Notes under the pieces: model-generated
What the model was told of the DNA's origin: nothing
Seen by the model: the letters and a program-made list of their open reading frames with translations, nothing else
Databases searched by the model: none
Made by a program: the position numbers and the translations under genes
Part shown: piece after piece, positions 1 to 5,605 of the stretch
Position numbering within the stretch: the first letter of the stretch is position 1
Layout: every line of letters starts with the position of its first letter
Assembly: GCA_964371745.1 (NCBI GenBank)
Contig: CAYJNS010000025.1
Location: 1 to 14,428, forward strand
Reading direction: 5' to 3'
DNA: 14,428 nt
DNA from: CAKOSP01 sp964371745
GTDB lineage: Bacteria; Bacillota_I; Bacilli_A; RF39; UBA660

Positions 1-151
1 TGGATGTATATACTCAATTGGTGGATCTATGCAAAAAATAGGTGTAGGAATATATGTATGTGCACCTAGAAATGTTTCAGTTCAAGGTAAGATAACTGAT
101 GAAACTGAAAAAAATGGAAAAAGAAAAAGCGAAGACGAATTAAACTGGTAA
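1..151 (+). CDS. sepF: SepF cell division protein, C-terminal end (5' truncated)
   Basis: The reading frame is open from base 2 to the TAA at 149-151 and gives 49 residues; the start lies outside the window. The segment GCIYSIGGSMQKIGVGIYVC followed by APRNVSVQG matches the end of the SepF core, where Bacillus-type proteins have a G-x-V-Y-A-I-G-G-x-I-Q-x-I-G stretch and then a TP-x-NV-D/S-V-x-G stretch. A charged tail ending in ELNW follows. SepF binds the C-terminal tail of FtsZ and tethers and bundles filaments at the division septum. The gene directly downstream is divIVA, and sepF and divIVA are neighbours in many Gram-positive bacteria, which supports the call. Only the last third of the protein is visible, so its membrane-binding N-terminus cannot be judged. 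Confidence 0.78.
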   Translation, partial: GCIYSIGGSMQKIGVGIYVCAPRNVSVQGKITDETEKNGKRKSEDELNW

Positions 152-167
152 GAAAAGGAGTATGCTT

Positions 168-593
168 ATGCAAAAGTTTTCAAGCTCTGTTCCTGGTTAC
201 TCTAAAAAAGAAGTTAACAAGTTTGTTAATGCCGTTGTGTGTGAGTATGAACAGCTTTTAAATAAACTCAAAGAAAGTGATCAAAAGTATATATCACTTG
301 TTAAAGAGTTAGAAAAATACAAAGATTTGGAAGCAAGCTTGAATAGAGCTATTTTGATTGCCGAAGAATCTACTAATAATATTAGAAGGGCTGCTTTTGA
401 TGAGTCTAGATTATTAGTTGAAGATGCTAAGAAAAATGCTTCTAGAATAGTTAATAATGCACTGCTTAGAGCTGAAAAGATTGAAGAAAGTGCAGAAGTG
501 TTAAGAAGAAAAGTATTTGTTTTTAAAAAGAGATTTAGAAACATGGTGGAAGAAAACTTAGAAGAAATAGAAAAATTTGATGATACTATTTAA
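168..593 (+). CDS. divIVA: DivIVA-family cell division/polarity protein
   Basis: This 141-residue protein has the DivIVA layout. The short N-terminal lipid-binding motif is FSSSVPGYSKKEVNKFV (compare the family's F-x-x-x-x-x-GY-x-x-x-EV-x-x-F). A long alpha-helical coiled coil follows, with the family blocks LNRAILIAEE, the alanine-rich ESRLLVEDAKKNASRIVNNA, and a C-terminal FKKRFRNMVE. The protein binds negatively curved membrane at septa and poles and recruits partners. I chose ATG 168 over the in-frame ATG 162 because the AAGGAG site at 155-160 is 7 bases before 168 but only 1 base before 162. It lies 16 bases after sepF and is probably co-transcribed with it. The C-terminus is short compared with B. 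subtilis DivIVA (164 residues). Confidence 0.92.
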   Translation: MQKFSSSVPGYSKKEVNKFVNAVVCEYEQLLNKLKESDQKYISLVKELEKYKDLEASLNRAILIAEESTNNIRRAAFDESRLLVEDAKKNASRIVNNALLRAEKIEESAEVLRRKVFVFKKRFRNMVEENLEEIEKFDDTI

Positions 594-615
594 ATGAGGT
601 TATCTCATTTTTTTT
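592..615 (+). terminator. Rho-independent terminator after divIVA
   Basis: A perfect 7-bp stem AAATGAG/CTCATTT (592-598 with 604-610) has a 5-base loop and is followed by a run of T through 615. It starts inside the divIVA stop codon and ends only 20 bases before cdsA. It may therefore reduce, rather than fully block, transcription into cdsA. Confidence 0.65.
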
Positions 616-634
616 AAGAAGTTAGGATGTGTTT

Positions 635-1420
635 ATGAAAAAAAGATTAATAAGTGCGATTATTATATTATTAATACTTACTCCAATAGTATATTTTGGA
701 TCTTACTACTTTTTTATAGCTGTAGGTATAATTTCTTTATTAGCGTTTAAAGAAATATTAAATTTAAAATTATTAAAAGGTAAAATACCTATATTTGTTA
801 AAATTATGGGTATACTATCTATGTTATTAATAGTATATAGTAATATTGGTGGTAATGAATATAATTATTTAGATAGTATATATTTATTAATACCAATAGT
901 TTTACTTACATTTCCTTTAATATATGTAAAAGAAAAATCTTATACATCAACTGAAATAGTTTATTTAATAGGTTTAATCTATTTAGTTGGACTTGGATTT
1001 AATGCTCTATTATTTGCAAGGGATAATATTTATGTACTTATATATTTATTATCAATTACAGTTATAGGAGATACGTTTGCATACATTTCTGGAAGGCTTG
1101 TAGGTAAAAATAAACTTTGTCCTAAAGTAAGTCCAAATAAAACTGTAGAAGGCGCTATTGGTGGTTTAATTGCATCTACTGGAGTATCTTTAATTGTATA
1201 CCAAAATTTAATAGCTCCATTCAATTTTAAAATAATAATAATGACTATATTTTTAGGAATAGCATCTCAAATAGGTGACTTAATATATAGTAAAATAAAA
1301 AGAGATAACAATATTAAAGATTATTCTAATTTAATACCTGGTCATGGTGGTATTTTAGATAGACTTGATAGTATTTTAATAACAGCTTTTGTCTATATGA
1401 TTTTAAGCACATTTATTTAA
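635..1420 (+). CDS. cdsA: Phosphatidate cytidylyltransferase (CDP-diglyceride synthase)
   Basis: CdsA makes CDP-diacylglycerol from phosphatidic acid and CTP in the membrane, the branch point for acidic phospholipids. The 261-residue protein is a chain of hydrophobic helices, with conserved GRLVGKNKLCPKVSPNKTVEGAIGG in the middle. Near the end it carries the CDP-synthase signature: S211-x-x-GDL, KIKRDNNIKD, then PGHGGILDRLDS from about residue 235, including the metal-binding aspartates. The family is usually 260-280 residues, so it is full length. I use ATG 635 because AGGA at 624-627 gives 7-base spacing; the in-frame GTG at 629 is too close to that site. It is followed 9 bases later by rseP, an arrangement common in Bacillota. 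The usual neighbours uppS and dxr are not here. Confidence 0.95.
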   Translation: MKKRLISAIIILLILTPIVYFGSYYFFIAVGIISLLAFKEILNLKLLKGKIPIFVKIMGILSMLLIVYSNIGGNEYNYLDSIYLLIPIVLLTFPLIYVKEKSYTSTEIVYLIGLIYLVGLGFNALLFARDNIYVLIYLLSITVIGDTFAYISGRLVGKNKLCPKVSPNKTVEGAIGGLIASTGVSLIVYQNLIAPFNFKIIIMTIFLGIASQIGDLIYSKIKRDNNIKDYSNLIPGHGGILDRLDSILITAFVYMILSTFI

Positions 1421-1429
1421 GGAGGAACA

Positions 1430-2485
1430 ATGAACATATTATCGTTAATTTTATTAATATTTATTTTAGGAGTAATAATTTTTATTCATGAATTAGGACA
1501 CTTTTTCTTTGCTAAAAAGTTTGGTGTACATATATATGAATTTTCACTTGGAATGGGTCCTATAATTTTAAAAAGAAAAGGAAAAGATGGGATATATTAT
1601 AATTTAAGAGCTATTCCAATAGGTGGTTTTGTTTCCATGGCTGGAGAAGTTTATGAAGATGATACTGAAAATAAACTTCCTAAAGAAAAATTTATGTGTA
1701 ATAAAAAATGGCATCAAAGAGTAATTATATTGGTTGCGGGTGTTGTAATGAATTTTATTTTAGCTTTTGTTATTTTATTTTGTATATCTTTATTTGTAGG
1801 TGGTGGTATTACAACAACAACTATAGAAAGTGTAACTGACGAAAAACCTGCGCAAATTGCTGGAATAGAGCCAGGGGATAAAGTTACAGAAATAAATGGA
1901 TACAAAGTAAGTACCTGGGATAAAGCTCAAATAGTATTATATATGAAAGATGATGATAATATTTATGAGTTTGTAGTTGAACATGAAAATGGAGACATGG
2001 AGACAATAAATGTAGAACCTGAAATTATTAAAGATGATAATGGTATGGAAACTAAGTTATTTGGAATAAGTTTAGAAGTTGAAAAAACATCTGGATTTGT
2101 AGATAGTATTAAATATGCTGCAGTTAAGTTTACATCTATTGTTGAGAGTATGGTTTTAACTATTACAAGTTTATTTACTGGTAAAATAGGTTTAGATTCT
2201 TTAGCGGGTCCTATAGGAATGTATGAAGTAGTTGATGTTTCAGCTGCAGCTGGTGTTACTAATGTAATTTATTTAGTAGCGTTCCTGTCAATCAATGTAG
2301 GATTTTTAAATATACTTCCATTCCCAGCGTTTGATGGTGGTAGAGTATTATTTTTAATAATTGAAAAAATTAAAGGATCTCCTGTAAATTCTAAAGTAGA
2401 AAATATATTCCACTTAGTAGGATTTGCTTTATTAATGCTTTTAACAATATATATTGCTATACAAGATGTTATAAGACTTATATAA
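1430..2485 (+). CDS. rseP: RseP/RasP-type site-2 membrane metalloprotease
   Basis: This is an intramembrane zinc protease (RseP/RasP/Eep group) that cleaves within the membrane, classically anti-sigma factors, signal-peptide remnants and peptide pheromones. The zinc motif HELGH is at residues 20-24 in the first transmembrane helix. A second conserved block, GGFVSMAGE, follows. A PDZ domain lies around residues 125-185 (EKPAQIAGIEPGDKVTEING). The second active-site motif NILPFPAFDGG ends near residue 304, with D302 as the third zinc ligand. The length of 351 residues and the hydrophobic C-terminus fit the family. A strong GGAGG site precedes ATG 1430, only 9 bases after the cdsA stop, so the two genes form one transcription unit. 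Its substrates cannot be told from this window. Confidence 0.95.
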   Translation: MNILSLILLIFILGVIIFIHELGHFFFAKKFGVHIYEFSLGMGPIILKRKGKDGIYYNLRAIPIGGFVSMAGEVYEDDTENKLPKEKFMCNKKWHQRVIILVAGVVMNFILAFVILFCISLFVGGGITTTTIESVTDEKPAQIAGIEPGDKVTEINGYKVSTWDKAQIVLYMKDDDNIYEFVVEHENGDMETINVEPEIIKDDNGMETKLFGISLEVEKTSGFVDSIKYAAVKFTSIVESMVLTITSLFTGKIGLDSLAGPIGMYEVVDVSAAAGVTNVIYLVAFLSINVGFLNILPFPAFDGGRVLFLIIEKIKGSPVNSKVENIFHLVGFALLMLLTIYIAIQDVIRLI

Positions 2486-2508
2486 ACACTTTTAATAAGT
2501 GTTTTTTT
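2484..2508 (+). terminator. Rho-independent terminator after rseP
   Basis: An 8-bp perfect stem AAACACTT/AAGTGTTT (2484-2491 with 2497-2504) has a 5-base loop and a continuing T run. It begins in the rseP stop codon and closes the envelope operon ahead of the tRNA gene. Confidence 0.85.
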
Positions 2509-2526
2509 ATGATAATATATTTGTAT

Positions 2527-2603
2527 GTTCTCGTAGCTCAGTTGGATAGAGTAGATGCCTCCGACGTATCAGGTCTAGGGTTCAAATCCCTACGAGAACA
2601 CCA
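2527..2603 (+). tRNA. tRNA-Arg, anticodon CCG
   Basis: The cloverleaf is complete. The acceptor stem GTTCTCG/CGAGAAC (2527-2533 with 2593-2599) is a perfect 7 bp. The D stem is GCTC/GAGT with one G-U pair. The anticodon stem GATGC/GTATC has one G-U pair and encloses the loop CTCCGAC, which gives anticodon CCG for codon CGG. The T arm is TAGGG-TTCAAAT-CCCTA. Discriminator A at 2600 is followed by an encoded CCA. A20 in the D loop, C35 and A73 are arginine identity elements, so this looks like a true tRNA-Arg rather than a recoded tRNA. It stands alone between two terminators. Confidence 0.96.
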
Positions 2604-2630
2604 TTATTATAATTATAAAATAAATCAATG

Positions 2631-2652
2631 CACATAATATATGTGTTTTTTT
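2631..2652 (+). terminator. Rho-independent terminator after the tRNA
   Basis: A 6-bp stem CACATA/TATGTG (2631-2636 with 2640-2645) with a 3-base loop is followed by seven T (2646-2652). It ends the tRNA transcript. Its T run merges into the first TTTTGTCGAAA repeat. Confidence 0.75.
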
Positions 2653-2689
2653 GTCGAAAATTGTAAGATTTAATCACATTTTGTCGAAA
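2649..2689 (+). promoter_or_regulatory. Two Spo0A-box-like direct repeats (TTTTGTCGAAA)
   Basis: The identical 11-mer TTTTGTCGAAA occurs at 2649-2659 and at 2679-2689, in the same orientation and exactly 30 bp (about three helical turns) apart. The second copy ends 3 bases before a -35 hexamer. The sequence matches the known Spo0A box, whose core is TGTCGAA. Position and spacing suggest a regulator site for the DUF3800 gene. That Spo0A itself binds here is an inference; no sporulation gene is visible in the window. Confidence 0.5.
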
Positions 2690-2692
2690 GTG

Positions 2693-2720
2693 TTGAAACT
2701 TAAAAAAAAGTATGTATAAT
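2693..2720 (+). promoter_or_regulatory. SigA-type promoter for the DUF3800 gene
   Basis: A -35 TTGAAA (2693-2698) and a -10 TATAAT (2715-2720) are separated by 16 bp. Transcription would start near 2727, giving a leader of about 37 bases before the ATG at 2764. The upstream repeats sit in an activator-like position. Confidence 0.7.
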
Positions 2721-2763
2721 AGATAATCATCTAAAGAAAATAAAATGATTGAAAGGTCTTATT

Positions 2764-3440
2764 ATGCAAAAAATATATATTTATATAGACGACTCTGGAA
2801 TTCTTCACCAAAATGATTTATATACAGTTTATGGAGGAATAGTTTTAATAGGTGATGAAAGTTTAATAAGTTTTAAATCTAGATATTTAAATGTACTTAA
2901 AAAAATTAAATATATTGTAATAGATTATTTAACTATTAATGAAATGGNNNNNNNNNNAAAAATGATTTAAAAAAAATCTATAATATAATTTTTAATGAAA
3001 TATGTTTTGGTATTATTATTAAAAATAGTAATTTAGATAAAGATATATTAAAAATAAGAAAATCTAGAGGAAGATTTAGAGATTATGCACAGAGAAGAGG
3101 TATAAAAAGTATTATATTATATTTACTTAAAAAAAAATTAATAATTAATGAAAAAACATTAATTAATATAATAATTGATGAACAAACTTTAAAAAGTAAT
3201 AGAAATAAATTATTAAAAGATGATATTTACAAAGAGATAAAAATATATGTTAAAAATAAAAAATATAATATTAAATTTACTACTATATTAGAAAAAGATA
3301 TATATATTAATTTAACATATGTTAAATCAAATAAAAATGTATATATTCAAGCCTCCGATATTATAGCAGGTTATATAAGAGAAAACACTTTAAAAAATAA
3401 ATCCCTTGAAAATATAGATGTAATTATAAATTTACCATAA
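2764..3440 (+). CDS. DUF3800 family protein (interrupted by a 10-N gap)
   Basis: The start ATG 2764 has GAAAGG 7 bases upstream. The first 61 residues begin MQKIYIYIDDSG and continue with YTVYGGIVLIGDE, the N-terminal DUF3800 pattern (Y-I-D-E/D-S-G). After the gap, an open frame from 2958 to the TAA at 3438-3440 gives 160 residues. It contains SRGRFRDYAQRRGIKS, IIIDEQTLKSN and, near the end, YIQASDIIAGYI, the family's C-terminal Q-x-(A/S)D-I-x-AG motif. The two parts are out of frame across ten Ns, so the true gap must be 2 modulo 3 bases long if the gene is intact. DUF3800 proteins are thought to have an RNase H-like fold and are common on phages and in accessory regions; their function is not settled. 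Base composition is much poorer in G+C than the neighbours. Confidence 0.85.
2948..2957. other. Assembly gap (10 N) inside the DUF3800 gene
   Basis: There are ten consecutive N. The upstream frame has one base (G 2947) of an unfinished codon, and the downstream frame begins cleanly at 2958. Ten bases do not restore the frame, so the stated length is probably a placeholder. Apparent stops just after the gap in the upstream frame, such as the TAA at 2968-2970, have no meaning. Confidence 0.95.
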
Positions 3441-3468
3441 AAAAACTAGCACATAGGCTAGCTTTTTT
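3439..3468. terminator. Bidirectional terminator between convergent genes
   Basis: The stem CTAGC/GCTAG (3446-3450 with 3457-3461) has a 6-base loop and is flanked by an A run on the left (3439-3445) and a T run on the right (3463-3468). It therefore serves the plus-strand DUF3800 gene and, read in reverse, also the minus-strand tmcAL transcript. Confidence 0.85.
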
Positions 3469-3531
3469 GATGATTTCTCATCATATATTAAACAGTGATA
3501 TAGACAATATTATCTTTGTTTTTATCACTGT
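3468..3531. repeat. Two extra inverted repeats in the convergent intergenic region
   Basis: A 6-bp hairpin TGATGA/TCATCA with a TTTC loop lies at 3468-3483. A larger one pairs ACAGTGATA (3492-3500) with TATCACTGT (3523-3531) over 9 perfect bp. After one mismatch it continues for about 6 more pairs (3502-3507 with 3516-3521, one G-U) around a loop of 8 bases. Neither has a proper T run on either strand, so they are not ordinary terminators. They could be a processing site or 3'-end stabiliser for the tmcAL mRNA. Confidence 0.6.
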
Positions 3532-3559
3532 ACTAATATTATATGTAATTATTAATTAA

Positions 3560-4714
3560 TTATACATCTTTTTCATAAAAAATTGGTTTTGTACTATATT
3601 CAAATTCATAGCACCTTTTACCAGTTATAAGTTCGTATAATAAAGCTGCTCTTTCTTCATATATATAATGAAGTGAATATTTATCAACTGAATGAGATGT
3701 TTGAAATCTTCTTTTAACTTTTTTAATGTAATTTTTACCAGCATCATTAAATCCTAAAATTTTTATATAATCAAACTCTAGTTTGAAGTTAAGTTTTTTT
3801 TCTATTCCTAAATACATATGTACAAGCATTCGTTGCATACGATTATATGTATATTTTCTTATTTTAATTTTTTCTTTAAATTCAGCAAAGTCATAACAAT
3901 ATTTAGAATATTTATTTAATCTATTATGTATTTCAGGTGTAACATCCATATAATTTGAAATATTTTTATCAGTAATAATTTTTAATTTAGCAAAATCAAA
4001 ATATTTTTGATAGTCAACAGTCACAATATGCTCCTTAACACCTTTAGGGACATATTTATCAATATTTTTATTTTCTTTTAATTTTTCTCGTATATTAGAG
4101 GCACTTACTATTTTAGCGTCCGTTTTAGTATCATGGAAATCATTAGTTCTTTGAAGAGTTTCATATAATAAATTAAATTTATTTTTCTTTATAGCTTTAA
4201 TATAAGCAATTCCCAATATATCATTTGGAGAATACTCAAATTCAGGCATATTAATAGCCTTTGCAAGAGCCTCAGGATAACTTAAACCTTTTGCGCTACT
4301 CATCCTAACTTCTAAGTTAAATTCTGGATTATTTAGCTGTATATCAGCAAGTTTTTCTAATTTTTTTATATCGCAACTTTCAGAACCAAATATAATTTTC
4401 TCGCAACAAAATCTATCTATAATATTAACTGCAGAAAATGCAAAATAATCTGCACTTTGAGTTGAATACATAACTTGATGCTCAACAACAATATCAACTC
4501 CATATTGAAGAGCAATACGAGTTTTATCTTCTTTCGATAATAGCGATACTTCACCTCTTTGAGTAAAATATCCATTTAATACCAGTAAAATTAAATAATC
4601 AGGATATTTTTTTTTAATTTGATTTATAAAATACAAATGCCCATTATGAAATGGATTAAACTCACAAATAATACCAATTACCTTAAATCTTCTATCAGAT
4701 GTTAAATAACGCAT
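3560..4714 (-). CDS. tmcAL: TmcAL, tRNA(Met) cytidine acetate ligase
   Basis: TmcAL (formerly YlbM) uses ATP and acetate to make N4-acetylcytidine at the wobble C34 of elongator tRNA-Met. The 384-residue protein begins with the nucleotidyltransferase fold signature GIICEFNPFHNGH, where H23-x-x-H26 is the HxGH-type ATP site. It continues with QRGEVSLLSKEDKTRIALQYGVDIVVE, a FGSES motif and YSPNDILGIAYIKAI, and its fold ends with the SASNIREKL helix. The C-terminal tRNA-binding part includes NRLNKYSKY and the KVKRRFQTS stretch. I use ATG 4714, preceded by AGGTGAT; the longer in-frame TTG at 4759 overlaps the -35 box of its own promoter. It diverges from miaA, another tRNA modification gene. Confidence 0.93.
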   Translation of the reverse strand: MRYLTSDRRFKVIGIICEFNPFHNGHLYFINQIKKKYPDYLILLVLNGYFTQRGEVSLLSKEDKTRIALQYGVDIVVEHQVMYSTQSADYFAFSAVNIIDRFCCEKIIFGSESCDIKKLEKLADIQLNNPEFNLEVRMSSAKGLSYPEALAKAINMPEFEYSPNDILGIAYIKAIKKNKFNLLYETLQRTNDFHDTKTDAKIVSASNIREKLKENKNIDKYVPKGVKEHIVTVDYQKYFDFAKLKIITDKNISNYMDVTPEIHNRLNKYSKYCYDFAEFKEKIKIRKYTYNRMQRMLVHMYLGIEKKLNFKLEFDYIKILGFNDAGKNYIKKVKRRFQTSHSVDKYSLHYIYEERAALLYELITGKRCYEFEYSTKPIFYEKDV

Positions 4715-4730
4715 AAAATCACCTATGTTT

Positions 4731-4759
4731 AATATAACAAAACAAAATATAATTGTCAA
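4731..4759 (-). promoter_or_regulatory. Promoter of tmcAL
   Basis: On the minus strand a consensus -35 TTGACA (4759-4754) is 17 bp from a -10 TATATT (4736-4731). Transcription should start near 4724, about 10 bases before the ATG, giving a very short leader that just holds the ribosome site. Confidence 0.8.
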
Positions 4760-4781
4760 ATGACTTAGTGTGTATTATAAT
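4753..4781 (+). promoter_or_regulatory. Promoter of miaA, sharing its -35 region with tmcAL
   Basis: The plus strand has -35 TTGTCA (4753-4758), 17 bp, then -10 TATAAT (4776-4781). The -35 box overlaps the minus-strand TTGACA by five bases; the shared heptamer TTGTCAA reads TTGACAA on the other strand. Transcription should start near 4788, at the GGTGAT ribosome site. Confidence 0.75.
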
Positions 4782-4799
4782 AAGTTTGGTGATGAAAAA

Positions 4800-5558
4800 A
4801 TGATTATATGTATAGTTGGTCCAACAGGTGTAGGAAAAACAAAGTTAAGTGAATCTTTAGCAGTTAAATATAATGCTATTGTGGTAAATGCTGATTCAGT
4901 TCAAATATATAAAGAATTAAATATTGGTAGTGCAAAGCCTAAAGAAGAGGAAAAATCTAGTCAAAAACACTACTTATTTGATCATAAAAGTATAAGTGAT
5001 GATTATGATGTCTATTCTTATCAAACAGATTTAAGAAAGATTATTGATGAAAACAAAGATAAAAATATTGTAATAGTTGGTGGTACTGGACTTTATATTA
5101 ATGCTGCTTTATATGATTATAAATTTAATAAAACAGTTTCCAACTTGGAAAGTATTAATGAAAGAAAAGAAAATAATCAAGATAATAATTTATTATATGA
5201 TGTTTCATTTATTGGTTTAACTACTAGTAGGGATCTTTTATATGAAAGAATAAATTTAAGAGTTGATAAAATGATGAACGAAGGGTTACTTGATGAAGTT
5301 AAAGAATTATATAAAAAAAATAAAACTTCAAGAGTATTAGGGACTGCGATAGGTTATAAAGAACTTATTAGTTATTTAAATGGTGAAATTAGTTTAGATG
5401 AAAGTATTAATCTTATAAAACAAAATTCTAGAAGATATGCTAAAAGACAATATACATGGTTTAATAATAAAAATAAAGTTAATTGGTTTGATGTAGACTT
5501 TAATAATTTTGATAGAACTATTAATGAAATAGTAAAATTTATTGATGAAAATAATTGA
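4800..5558 (+). CDS. miaA: MiaA, tRNA dimethylallyltransferase (compact form)
   Basis: MiaA transfers a dimethylallyl group to N6 of A37 in tRNAs that read codons starting with U. The visible motifs are the P-loop GPTGVGKT (residues 7-14), NADSVQIYKELNIGSAKP with the catalytic D32, HYLFDHKS, GGTGLYI (94-100), ERINLRVDKMM, GTAIGYKEL and SRRYAKRQYTWF. The start at ATG 4800 has GGTGAT 6 bases upstream; GTG 4770 would overlap the -10 box. The protein has 252 residues against the usual 300 or so. The missing piece lies between F109 and L131 and should hold the family's inserted helical domain with its HPND-x-RR-x-x-RALE motif. A perfect palindrome (5137-5151) lies at that place. The catalytic core is intact; whether tRNA binding is altered is open. 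Confidence 0.92.
   Translation: MIICIVGPTGVGKTKLSESLAVKYNAIVVNADSVQIYKELNIGSAKPKEEEKSSQKHYLFDHKSISDDYDVYSYQTDLRKIIDENKDKNIVIVGGTGLYINAALYDYKFNKTVSNLESINERKENNQDNNLLYDVSFIGLTTSRDLLYERINLRVDKMMNEGLLDEVKELYKKNKTSRVLGTAIGYKELISYLNGEISLDESINLIKQNSRRYAKRQYTWFNNKNKVNWFDVDFNNFDRTINEIVKFIDENN
5137..5151. repeat. 15-base palindrome at the MiaA deletion point
   Basis: TTTCCAA and TTGGAAA form a perfect 7-bp inverted repeat around a single C. It lies inside miaA, exactly where about 55 family residues are absent. It may be the scar of a deletion, or chance. Confidence 0.7.
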
Positions 5559-5584
5559 CAAGAAACTAAACTATATGCAATAAT
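5555..5584 (+). promoter_or_regulatory. Probable promoter of the deaminase operon
   Basis: A consensus -35 TTGACA (5555-5560) overlaps the miaA stop codon. At 18 bp there is a -10 AATAAT (5579-5584) with an upstream TG extension (TGC at 5576-5578). A start near 5591 leaves a short leader ahead of the GGAGG site. Read-through from miaA is also possible. Confidence 0.5.
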
Positions 5585-5605
5585 AAATTTTAAACGGAGG
5601 TAAAA

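Noticed and set aside
2486..2526. A dedicated promoter for the tRNA gene
   Set aside because: There are TATAAT-like stretches near 2511-2518, but no -35 box at a proper distance; only the rseP terminator is certain.
2527..2603. Recoded tRNA-Trp or tRNA-Gln with a CCG anticodon
   Set aside because: A20, C35 and the A73 discriminator fit arginine, and tryptophan tRNAs usually have G73. No CGG codon is present here to show another meaning.
2604..3559. Integrative element with att sites at the tRNA-Arg 3' end
   Set aside because: I saw no repeat of the tRNA 3' end downstream, and no integrase or transposase.
5556..5605. TGA read as tryptophan, which would extend MiaA by 15 residues to a TAA at 5601-5603
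   Set aside because: All Trp codons in the window are TGG. MiaA already ends after its conserved C-terminal WFNNK region, and the extension would run over the ribosome site of the next gene.
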